Position numbers and translations under genes: made by a program | The notes under the pieces: generated by a model | What the model was told of the DNA's origin: nothing | What the model saw: the letters and a program-made list of their open reading frames with translations, nothing else | Database searches by the model: none | Assembly (NCBI GenBank): GCA_900546485.1 | Contig: URDK01000041.1 | Span: forward strand, 1-21,053 | DNA: 21,053 nucleotides | From: an uncultured Eubacteriales bacterium | GTDB taxonomy: Bacteria > Bacillota > Clostridia > Oscillospirales > Oscillospiraceae | Direction: 5' to 3' | In this document: piece by piece, positions 14,139 to 20,513 of the stretch | Numbering within the stretch: position 1 is the first letter of the stretch | Layout of the letters: each line of letters begins with the position of its first letter

Positions 14139-15130
14139 GACATTTTTGCGATGACGGCATCGGCGAATTCGTCCGTACCGAGGCTGCCGCCGAGGTCGCG
14201 AGTGGTGGTTCCCTCCTCTATCAGGGCCAGGACGGCATTCTCTATCCTGTCCGCCGCCTCCATCTCGCCGATGTGGCGCAGCAGCATGACAGCCGAAAGG
14301 ATGAGCGCCGTCGGGTTCGCGTCGTTGAGGCCCGCGTGCTTCGGCGCGCTGCCGTGAACGGCCTCAAATATGGCGCAGTCCCTGCCTATATTCGCGCTCG
14401 GCGCGAGGCCCAGGCCGCCCACGAGGCCCGCGCAGAGGTCGGACACGATATCGCCGTAGAGGTTTGGCAAAACCATGACGTCGAAGCTCTCCGGCTTCTG
14501 GACAAGCTGCATGCATGTGGCGTCCACTATCTTGTCCTCGAACTCGATCTGCGGATACTCCTCCGCAATCTGGCGCGCCACAGCGAGGAACAGGCCGTCC
14601 GTGCACTTCATGATGTTCGCCTTATGGACGCAGGTGACCTTTTTGCGGCCGTTCTTCACGGCGTAGTCGAAGGCGAAGCGCACGATGCGCTCAGAGCCCT
14701 TGCGGGTGATGAGCTTGATGCTCTCCGCCGCGTCCTCGCCTACCATATGCTCAATGCCGGCGTAGAGGTCCTCCGTATTCTCGCGCACGGTGACGATGTC
14801 CACGTTCTCATAACGACCATGTACGCCCTTGAAGGTGCGCGCGGGGCGGACGTTGGCGTAGAGGTCGAACTCCTTGCGCAGCGCGACGTTAACACTGCGG
14901 AAGCCCGAGCCCACCGGCGTGGTGATGGGACCCTTGAGCGCGAGGCCGTCGGCCCTCACGGAATCTATCGTGGACTGCGGCAGAGGCGTACCGCATATCT
15001 CCATCTGAGCCGCTCCCGCCTCGGCAACGTGCCACTCTATCTTTGCACCCGAGGCGTCCACCACCTTCCTGGCAGCCGCAGCGACCTCCGGACCTATGCC
15101 GTCTCCCGGGATAAGCGTTACTCCGCGCAT
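14126..15130 (-). CDS. icd: Isocitrate dehydrogenase (short isocitrate/isopropylmalate dehydrogenase family)
   Basis: It is predicted to decarboxylate isocitrate oxidatively to 2-oxoglutarate. It has 334 residues, the short form of the beta-decarboxylating dehydrogenase family. LIPGDGIGPEV opens the protein. The substrate loop GFRSVNVALRK (76-86), with Ser-x-Asn before the Arg, is the isocitrate type rather than the isopropylmalate type. R95, R116, Y123 and K170 are the expected substrate and catalytic residues, and GDIVSD (226-231) binds the metal. The cofactor region HGSAPKHAG has Lys where NAD-dependent members have Asp, so NADP cannot be excluded. It is the last gene of the citrate synthase-aconitase operon. 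ATGATG gives two starts; the second (15130) is preferred, with GGAGG 7 nt upstream and a TGATG overlap with aconitase. Homoisocitrate or isopropylmalate dehydrogenase is the main alternative. Confidence 0.88.
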   Translation of the reverse strand: MRGVTLIPGDGIGPEVAAAARKVVDASGAKIEWHVAEAGAAQMEICGTPLPQSTIDSVRADGLALKGPITTPVGSGFRSVNVALRKEFDLYANVRPARTFKGVHGRYENVDIVTVRENTEDLYAGIEHMVGEDAAESIKLITRKGSERIVRFAFDYAVKNGRKKVTCVHKANIMKCTDGLFLAVARQIAEEYPQIEFEDKIVDATCMQLVQKPESFDVMVLPNLYGDIVSDLCAGLVGGLGLAPSANIGRDCAIFEAVHGSAPKHAGLNDANPTALILSAVMLLRHIGEMEAADRIENAVLALIEEGTTTRDLGGSLGTDEFADAVIAKMSCKA

Positions 15131-17067
15131 CATTTGTCCTCCTTCCCCGCCTGTTCGCGGGTGTAATTGAGCAATCCGCCGGCGAGCAGGATATCGCGCT
15201 GCCTCGGCGTTATCGTCATTCTGACCTTTATCTCACGGCCACCGCACTTGAGCACCACGCCCTCACCTTCCGCGGCCGCGGCGATCTGCTCATGCACGTT
15301 CTCTATCACAATGTCGTCGCCCTGGCTGAGTGCAGCGTAGTCCGCCTCGTCCTCGAGACAGAGCGGCAGGATGCCGTTATTGATGAGGTTTGCCCTGTGT
15401 ATCCTGGCAAAGCCCAGCGCGATGACGCCCTTTACGCCCAGGAACAAAGGCGCAAGCGCCGCGTGCTCACGGCTGGAGCCCTGGCCGTAGTTCTGGCCCG
15501 CGACTATGAAGCCTCCGCCGTTGGCCTTTGCCCGAGCGGGAAACTCCGCGTCACAGGGGGCGAGGCAGAACTCCGCGAGATAGGGCACATTGGAGCGGTA
15601 AGGCAGCAGCTTGGCATTCGAGGGCATGATGTGGTCTGTTGTGATGTTGTCGCCGAGCTTGATGAGGACCTTGCCCTCGATGGTCTCCCCCGGCTTGCTC
15701 GCCTTCGGGAAGGGCTTTATGTTCGGGCCGCGCACGACCTCTACGCTCTCGGGGTCAGTAGCAGGGGCTAGAACCATGCTGTCGTCCGCCGCGAAGCGTT
15801 CGGGCTGCTCCGGCTTGTGTACGGGCGTCCAGGTCTCAGGGTCGGTGAGCACGCCGGTGATAGCGGAGACAGCGGCGGTCTCCGGGCTCACGAGCCAGAC
15901 GCTGGCCGAGGCAGTGCCGCTCCGGCCGCAGAAGTTTCGGTTGAAGGTGCGCAGGCTCACCGCATCCGTCGCCGGGGCCTGGCCCATGCCGATGCAGGGG
16001 CCGCAGGCGCACTCGAGCACTCTTGCGCCGGCTGCGACCATCTTGGCCAGCGCGCCGTTCGAGGCCAGCATGGTCAGCACCTGCCTCGAGCCCGGGGAAA
16101 TGACGAGGCTGACGTTCGGAGCTACGGTGTGGCCGTCAAGTATCTCCGCGACCTTCATCATGTCGGCGTAGGAGGAGTTGGTGCAGCTGCCAATGGCGAC
16201 CTGGTCGATCTTGATGCCGGCCTTCTCGCTCACAGCGGTGACGTTGTCCGGGCTGTGCGGCATGGCGGCAAGGGGGTGCAGCTTGTCTAGGTCGATGACG
16301 AGCTCCTCGTCGTACTCGGCGTCGGGGTCAGGCAGAAGCTCCGACCAGTCGTCCTCCCTGCCCTGGGCCTTGAAGAAGGCGCGGGTCACCTCGTCGCTGG
16401 GGAACACGGTGGTCGTCGCGCCCAGCTCGGCGCCCATGTTGGCGATGGTGGCGCGCTCGGGGACGGAGAGAGTCTTGAGGCCCTCGCCGGTGTATTCCAT
16501 TATCTTGCCTACGCCGCCCTTGACGCTCAGCCGACGCAGGACCTCAAGTATGACGTCCTTTGCCGTGACCATGGGCCTCAGCGCGCCCCGGAGCTCCACC
16601 TTGCAGACCTTGGGCATCGCAAGGTAATACGCCCCGCCGCCCATGGCGACCGCGACATCGAGGCCGCCCGCGCCGATGGCTAGCATGCCCGCCGCACCGC
16701 AGGTGGGCGTGTGGCTGTCCGAGCCGAGCAGGGTCTGGCCGGGCACTGAGAAGCGCTCTAGCTGGACCTGGTGGCAGATGCCGTTGCCGGGTCGGGAGAA
16801 CCATATGCCGTGCTTTGCCGCGACGGTCTGGATGTACTTGTGGTCGTCCGCGTTCTCAAAGCCGGACTGGAGCATATTGTGGTCCACATAGGCCACCGAG
16901 CGCTTGGTGCGGACCCTGTCTATGCCCATGGCCTCCAGCTGGAGGTATGCCATGGTTCCGGTGGAATCCTGGGTCAGGGTCTGATCTATCCTTATCGCTA
17001 TCTCGCCGCCCGGGGTGAGATCCCCGGACACAAGGTGTGAAGCTATCAGTTTCTGTGCTGCGTTCAT
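15130..17067 (-). CDS. acn: Aconitate hydratase (compact, 645 aa)
   Basis: It isomerises citrate to isocitrate through cis-aconitate using a 4Fe-4S cluster, in the cytoplasm. Cluster ligands are C295 (GSCTNSS) and C355 and C358 (ACGPCIG). The substrate-binding N-terminal domain has GSDSHTPTCGA (115-125). The C-terminal swivel domain carries GDNITTDHIMP (472-482) and GQNYGQGSSREHAAL (524-538). At 645 residues it is the compact type, not the ~900-residue AcnA, and is a single chain rather than split LeuC/LeuD-like subunits. The start is ATG 17067 with GGAGG (17078-17082) 10 nt upstream, inside the last codons of citrate synthase, 5 bp after its stop. Homoaconitase is possible in principle, but the neighbours favour citrate. 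Confidence 0.94.
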   Translation of the reverse strand: MNAAQKLIASHLVSGDLTPGGEIAIRIDQTLTQDSTGTMAYLQLEAMGIDRVRTKRSVAYVDHNMLQSGFENADDHKYIQTVAAKHGIWFSRPGNGICHQVQLERFSVPGQTLLGSDSHTPTCGAAGMLAIGAGGLDVAVAMGGGAYYLAMPKVCKVELRGALRPMVTAKDVILEVLRRLSVKGGVGKIMEYTGEGLKTLSVPERATIANMGAELGATTTVFPSDEVTRAFFKAQGREDDWSELLPDPDAEYDEELVIDLDKLHPLAAMPHSPDNVTAVSEKAGIKIDQVAIGSCTNSSYADMMKVAEILDGHTVAPNVSLVISPGSRQVLTMLASNGALAKMVAAGARVLECACGPCIGMGQAPATDAVSLRTFNRNFCGRSGTASASVWLVSPETAAVSAITGVLTDPETWTPVHKPEQPERFAADDSMVLAPATDPESVEVVRGPNIKPFPKASKPGETIEGKVLIKLGDNITTDHIMPSNAKLLPYRSNVPYLAEFCLAPCDAEFPARAKANGGGFIVAGQNYGQGSSREHAALAPLFLGVKGVIALGFARIHRANLINNGILPLCLEDEADYAALSQGDDIVIENVHEQIAAAAEGEGVVLKCGGREIKVRMTITPRQRDILLAGGLLNYTREQAGKEDK

Positions 17068-17072
17068 GCGGT

Positions 17073-18422
17073 TTACGCCTCCATCTGCTTTTGATATACG
17101 TCCCAAAGCTCGCTGTCGCCAATATTGGTGACGCGTCCGGATTCATACTGGGAGTCCACCCAGTCTTTCAGCGCGTGGACAACGGGCTCAGTCTTGGCCA
17201 CGTTTCTTCCCAGCTTCTGCGAGAGCCACACGGCTATTCCCGCCGCGCCGGAGTTGCGCGAGATGCCTACCCTCGGCGGGCTCTTGAGGATCTTGCGGGT
17301 GTCGAAGATGCTGTATATCTCCTCGTCCTTCAAGAGGCCATCCGCGTGGATACCGGCCTGTGTGGTATTGAAGTTCGCACCGACGAAGGGAGTGTTCTCG
17401 GGAATGCGATAGCCGAGCTCACGCTCATAGTAGTCGGCTATCTCCCGGATGACGGTCGGGTCCATACCGTCCATCGTGCCGCGGAGCTGGGCATATTCGA
17501 TGACCATGGCCTCGAGCGGGGTGTTGCCCGTGCGCTCGCCTATTCCAAGCAGCGAGCAGTTTACCGAGGCCGCGCCGTAGAGCCAGGCCGTAGCCGAGTT
17601 CACGACGGCCTTGTAGAAATCGTTGTGGCCGTGCCACTCGAGCAGCTCCGCCGGGAATCCGCCGTAGTTGCGCAGGCCGTAGACTATGCCGGGCACGCTG
17701 CGGGGCATTGACGCGCCCGCGTAAGGCACGCCGTAACCCATCGTATCGCAGGCGCGTATCTTGATGGGAAGGCCGCTCTCCTGCATAAGGTCGCTTATTT
17801 CGTGCGCAAAAGGCACGACGAAGCCGTAGAAGTCCGCGCGGGTGATGTCCTCGAAGTGACAGCGCGGCTGGATGCCGGCGTCGAGCGCGTCCTTTATGAC
17901 GGCGAGGTAACCGTCCACCGCCTGTCGGCGGGTCTTCTTGAGCTTTTTATATATATGATAGTCCGAGCAGCTGACGAGGATGCCGCACTCCTTGAGTCCC
18001 AGGTCACGGGCGAGTTTGAAATCCTCGCGGCTGGCACGTATCCAGCCCGTTATCTCGGGGAACTCGTAGCCGAGGTCCTGGCACATGCGCAGCGCCTTTC
18101 TGTCGCGCTCACTGTAAACAAAGAACTCAGACTGCCGGATTATGCCCTTGGGTCCTCCGAGTCTGTGCAGCATCTTGAACAGCTCCACTATCTGCTCCGG
18201 CTCATAGGGCGCACGGCTCTGCTGCCCGTCGCGGAAGGTGGTGTCCGTTATCCAGATGTGCTCCGGCGGATTTGCCGGGGTCAGCCGGAAGTTGAAGGTG
18301 CACTTCGGCACCTCCTCGTAGGGGAACATGTCACGGTAAAGGTTTGCCGCTTCCCTATCCTGGAGGCTGTATTTGTACTCGCACTCCATAAGGACGTTAT
18401 TTTTGCTGTTCAGCTCTATCAT
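17073..18422 (-). CDS. Re-type citrate synthase (HMGL/isopropylmalate synthase family)
   Basis: It is predicted to condense acetyl-CoA with oxaloacetate to citrate with Re-face stereochemistry, as known for the Clostridium kluyveri enzyme, which belongs to the homocitrate/isopropylmalate synthase family and not to GltA. The 449-residue protein has the HMGL-type TIM barrel: TDTTFRDGQQ (59-68), metal ligands in WHGHND (263-268), and GIGERTGNTPLE (293-304). There is no C-terminal LeuA regulatory domain, which speaks against isopropylmalate synthase. The N-terminal extension (MIELNSKNNVLMECEYKYSLQD) also fits Re-citrate synthase as I recall it. It is first in a tight operon with aconitase and isocitrate dehydrogenase. 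The start is ATG 18422 with GAGGAG 7 nt upstream; an in-frame TTG at 18440 is unlikely. Homocitrate synthase is the alternative. Confidence 0.88.
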   Translation of the reverse strand: MIELNSKNNVLMECEYKYSLQDREAANLYRDMFPYEEVPKCTFNFRLTPANPPEHIWITDTTFRDGQQSRAPYEPEQIVELFKMLHRLGGPKGIIRQSEFFVYSERDRKALRMCQDLGYEFPEITGWIRASREDFKLARDLGLKECGILVSCSDYHIYKKLKKTRRQAVDGYLAVIKDALDAGIQPRCHFEDITRADFYGFVVPFAHEISDLMQESGLPIKIRACDTMGYGVPYAGASMPRSVPGIVYGLRNYGGFPAELLEWHGHNDFYKAVVNSATAWLYGAASVNCSLLGIGERTGNTPLEAMVIEYAQLRGTMDGMDPTVIREIADYYERELGYRIPENTPFVGANFNTTQAGIHADGLLKDEEIYSIFDTRKILKSPPRVGISRNSGAAGIAVWLSQKLGRNVAKTEPVVHALKDWVDSQYESGRVTNIGDSELWDVYQKQMEA

Positions 18423-18452
18423 GCCGCCGCTCCTCTCCAAGAGTCTGCACCC

Positions 18453-18480
18453 ATTATAACAGGTAAAATGAATTTTGCAA
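18453..18480 (-). promoter_or_regulatory. Promoter of the citrate synthase-aconitase-isocitrate dehydrogenase operon
   Basis: TTGCAA (18480-18475), 16 nt, perfect TATAAT (18458-18453) preceded by TGT. The predicted start near 18446 leaves a leader of about 24 nt carrying GAGGAG. This short leader leaves no room for a riboswitch, so the structured RNA further upstream is a separate unit. Confidence 0.75.
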
Positions 18481-18587
18481 GAGTTTAATTTGCAAATTGC
18501 AGAATAATTCCTCGCATAACTGCTAATTTCTTATCAATATTCTTTCATTATTGCAAGACATGATTTCGTTTCTTGCATTTTGAGACA

Positions 18588-18713
18588 TAAAAACCGCCGG
18601 ACTGGAGGGAGCCCGGCGGTCGGACAAGAGGGCGGCCCACAGATGGGCCGCCACCCGTGGTCCCAAATCAGGAGGCGCTGGCCCTTATGTGCGCATGTCT
18701 TGTTATCTATATT
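18588..18713 (-). ncRNA. Candidate free-standing structured small RNA, about 126 nt
   Basis: A perfect promoter (18720-18747) and an intrinsic terminator (18589-18620) bracket about 126 nt with no convincing open frame beyond a 3-codon ATG-CGC-ACA-TAA. Near the 5' end, ACAAGA (18703-18698) can pair with TCTTGT (18629-18624), closing a domain. That domain holds a perfect 9-bp hairpin, GGCGGCCCA with TGGGCCGCC (18631-18652, CAGA on the plus strand as loop), and a GC-rich 5' arm. The arm's GGGCC (18684-18680) could alternatively pair with GGCCC of that hairpin. The terminator hairpin comes last. I do not recognise an RNA family; T-box, SRP RNA and guanidine or ZTP riboswitch signatures were looked for and not seen. 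Neighbouring genes have their own promoter or terminator, so it appears to act in trans. Confidence 0.7.
18589..18620 (-). terminator. Intrinsic terminator of the candidate small RNA
   Basis: ACCGCCGG (18593-18600) pairs with CCGGCGGT (18613-18620), with two further internal pairs. On the minus strand the stem is followed by five T counting the stem end (A run 18589-18593). Confidence 0.88.
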
Positions 18714-18719
18714 TGTTAA

Positions 18720-18747
18720 ATTATACCACATCTTTGCATTTTGTCAA
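18720..18747 (-). promoter_or_regulatory. Perfect-consensus promoter of the candidate small RNA
   Basis: TTGACA (18747-18742), 16 nt, TATAAT (18725-18720): both boxes match the sigma-A consensus at all six positions, the best promoter in the window. It lies just past the asnA terminator and directs transcription into the structured region, with a predicted start near 18713. Confidence 0.85.
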
Positions 18748-18772
18748 GTCGTCATATTTAACAGTTTAATGC

Positions 18773-18801
18773 AAAAAACAGGAGCGTTTTCACGCTCCTG
18801 T
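18773..18801 (-). terminator. Intrinsic terminator of asnA
   Basis: ACAGGAGCG (18778-18786) pairs with CGCTCCTGT (18793-18801) over a 6-nt loop, followed on the minus strand by six T including the stem end (A run 18773-18778). It lies 15 bp after the asnA stop codon. Confidence 0.9.
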
Positions 18802-18816
18802 TCGCCCGCCTATGCT

Positions 18817-19830
18817 TTAAAGCAGCATTATGCCCGCTTTTTTGCAGGTCGCAACGGTCTCCTCATCCCATACAGAGGCCTGGACCTCGCCTATGTGAGC
18901 CTTGCCGAGCATGAGCATCGACATACGCGACTGGCCTATACCTCCGCCTATGGTGAGAGGAAGTTCGCCGTTCAAAAGCATTCTGTGGTACATGAGCCCT
19001 CTCCTGTCGTCACAGCCTGCGATAGTAAGCTGCTTGTCGAGGGCGGCCGGGTCGACGCGTATGCCCATGCTTGAGAGCTCGAAGGCGCAGTCAAGCGGCT
19101 CATACCAGACAAGGATGTCGCCGTTGAGGCTCCAGTCGTCATAGTCCGGCGAGCGGCCGTCGTGCGGCTTGCCGGATTTGAGCGGGGCGCCGATGCCCAT
19201 GATGAAGGCAGTGCCGTGCTCCTTCAGATACTCGTGCTCGCGCTGTTTGGGCGTGAGCTCCGGCCAGCGGTCCTCCAGCTCCTGCGCGGTGACAAAGCTC
19301 ACGCTGCGCTTGATCTTGCCAAGGCTGGTGAGCGCCGGGTAGATGGCCTGAAGCGTGTCCTGCGTATCGCACATCGCACCGACTATATCCATAACGGTGC
19401 TCTTGAGGTAATCGAGATTGCGGTTCTCGGGCAGTATTATCTTCTCCCAGTCCCACTGGTCGACGTAGACGGAGTGTATGTTGTCGAGCTCGTCCTCATC
19501 GCGCCTTATGGCGTTCATATCCGCGTATATGCCCTTGCCGGGGTAGAACTCATAGCGCTTGAGCGCGAGCCGCTTCCACTTCGCGAGGGACTGCACGACC
19601 TGGGCGTGCGTGCCGGTGTGCGCTATGTCGAAGTCCACGGGCCGCTCCCAGCCGTTGAGGTTATCGTTGAGGCCGCTCTTGCCCTCGACGAACAGAGGGG
19701 CAGAGACACGGAACAGATTCAGCACGGCGGCGAATCTGTCCTCAAAAAGACGCTTCATAAGGCCGATGGCCTTCTGCGTATCATATACTGAGAGTATGCT
19801 CTTGTAACCTTCCGGCACTACTGTGTTCAT
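18817..19830 (-). CDS. asnA: Aspartate-ammonia ligase (asparagine synthetase A)
   Basis: AsnA makes asparagine from aspartate, ammonia and ATP, releasing AMP and pyrophosphate; it is a soluble homodimer with a class II aminoacyl-tRNA-synthetase-like fold. The 337 residues match the family length of about 330. Recognisable blocks are APLFVEGKSGLNDNLNG (44-60), RPVDFDIAHTGTHAQVVQSL, YVDQWDWEK, and the C-terminal ATP-binding GGGIGQSR (295-302) followed by MSMLMLGKAHIGEVQASVW. The start ATG at 19830 overlaps the stop of the upstream DUF4364 gene as ATGA, so translation is probably coupled. A GGAG lies about 10 nt upstream inside that gene. A strong terminator follows. Ammonia dependence suits an ammonia-rich anaerobic habitat. 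Confidence 0.97.
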   Translation of the reverse strand: MNTVVPEGYKSILSVYDTQKAIGLMKRLFEDRFAAVLNLFRVSAPLFVEGKSGLNDNLNGWERPVDFDIAHTGTHAQVVQSLAKWKRLALKRYEFYPGKGIYADMNAIRRDEDELDNIHSVYVDQWDWEKIILPENRNLDYLKSTVMDIVGAMCDTQDTLQAIYPALTSLGKIKRSVSFVTAQELEDRWPELTPKQREHEYLKEHGTAFIMGIGAPLKSGKPHDGRSPDYDDWSLNGDILVWYEPLDCAFELSSMGIRVDPAALDKQLTIAGCDDRRGLMYHRMLLNGELPLTIGGGIGQSRMSMLMLGKAHIGEVQASVWDEETVATCKKAGIMLL

Positions 19831-20360
19831 TTGTCCAACGCTCCATCCGTAAGTAAGTTGACTATCTTGCCGTACATTATCTCTGCATCCCGGCGAAAGC
19901 GCTTTTCGATGTCCTTTGCACAGCCCTCGTCAGAGACCAGAACGGTCATGTTTATGATGTCGCCCTCGCCGTCAGAGAGCGAGAGCTTCACGAAGCAGCC
20001 GTTTTTCTCAACCGTATGCTCCGCGACGATGAGCGCGTCGCGCCGCATCTTTTCAGCGATGGGCTTGATAAGCTTTTCGGCCTTCGAGCGCACGGAAAAG
20101 GGCAGACTGGTCTCCGCGGCCTCGCAGTTGCGGTTGCCCTTCTCTGTTATCATGTAGCGGCTGTTTTCAAGCTTGTCGATGTGGCCGTTATCGACGAGGT
20201 CGGCTAGGCACTCGGCATAGTCAAACCAACTGACGCCGGTATCGCAGAAGCAGAGCTCCGCGAGAGTATCCGCGTCCACCGGCCTGGGCAGGCGGCGGAG
20301 GATGAAGAGAATGAGGATCTTTGTGTCAAGCTCCCCGTGTATAAAACCGAAGTTGTCCAA
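19827..20360 (-). CDS. DUF4364 family protein
   Basis: This is a 177-residue soluble protein that I assign to DUF4364, a Firmicutes family of unknown function. The pattern fits: an N-terminal winged-helix-like segment (LDTKILILFILRRLPRPVDADTLAEL), then NGHIDKLENSRYMITEKG, then LPFSVRSKAEK. The family looks like a small DNA-binding or regulatory protein, but I know of no demonstrated role. The start is TTG at 20360, supported by GGGAGG (20368-20373) 7 nt upstream; a longer frame to an ATG at 20447 would run across the promoter and lacks a ribosome site. The gene has an extended -10 promoter and overlaps asnA by 4 bp, so it could be linked to asparagine synthesis. Confidence 0.85.
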   Translation of the reverse strand: MDNFGFIHGELDTKILILFILRRLPRPVDADTLAELCFCDTGVSWFDYAECLADLVDNGHIDKLENSRYMITEKGNRNCEAAETSLPFSVRSKAEKLIKPIAEKMRRDALIVAEHTVEKNGCFVKLSLSDGEGDIINMTVLVSDEGCAKDIEKRFRRDAEIMYGKIVNLLTDGALDK

Positions 20361-20402
20361 TTTTCGTCCTCCCTTCCGCGCCGTGTTTACAGCTTGTGAG
20401 CT

Positions 20403-20411
20403 ATTATAGCA
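20403..20411 (-). promoter_or_regulatory. Extended -10 promoter of the DUF4364-asnA operon
   Basis: TGC-TATAAT on the minus strand, identical to the one before the 3971-4378 gene. The -35 position (TGTACC at 20431-20426) is poor. The predicted start near 20396 gives a leader of about 36 nt. Confidence 0.65.
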
Positions 20412-20454
20412 CACATTTGCTCCGCGGTACAGATTATTTATTTTCACAAGCGGC

Positions 20455-20488
20455 GAAGCGGCGCATAGACTGTAATGAAGTCCGCTTC
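20455..20488. repeat. Inverted repeat in the divergent intergenic region
   Basis: GAAGCGG (20455-20461) and CCGCTTC (20482-20488) form a perfect 7-bp dyad around a 20-nt centre. The centre holds TGTAAT (20471-20476), a candidate -10 box for the plus-strand gene at 20514. It may be a regulator site or a leader hairpin; the sequence does not decide. Confidence 0.35.
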
Positions 20489-20513
20489 AAATCTTCTCAG
20501 AGGAGGAAACAAC

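Noticed and set aside
14126..18422. Lysine alpha-aminoadipate pathway (homocitrate synthase, homoaconitase, homoisocitrate dehydrogenase)
   Set aside because: The same families could make this set, but the dehydrogenase has the isocitrate-type Ser-x-Asn substrate loop, the first enzyme resembles Re-citrate synthase, and Clostridia normally use the diaminopimelate route. Kept as an alternative, not the call.
18588..18720. T-box or riboswitch leader for the citrate synthase operon
   Set aside because: No TGGNACCGCG T-box sequence was found, and the operon has its own promoter beyond the terminator, so the RNA does not lead into it.
18534..18731. Minus-strand 65-codon frame across the candidate small RNA
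   Set aside because: It begins inside the promoter's -10 region, crosses the terminator hairpin, and has no ribosome site.
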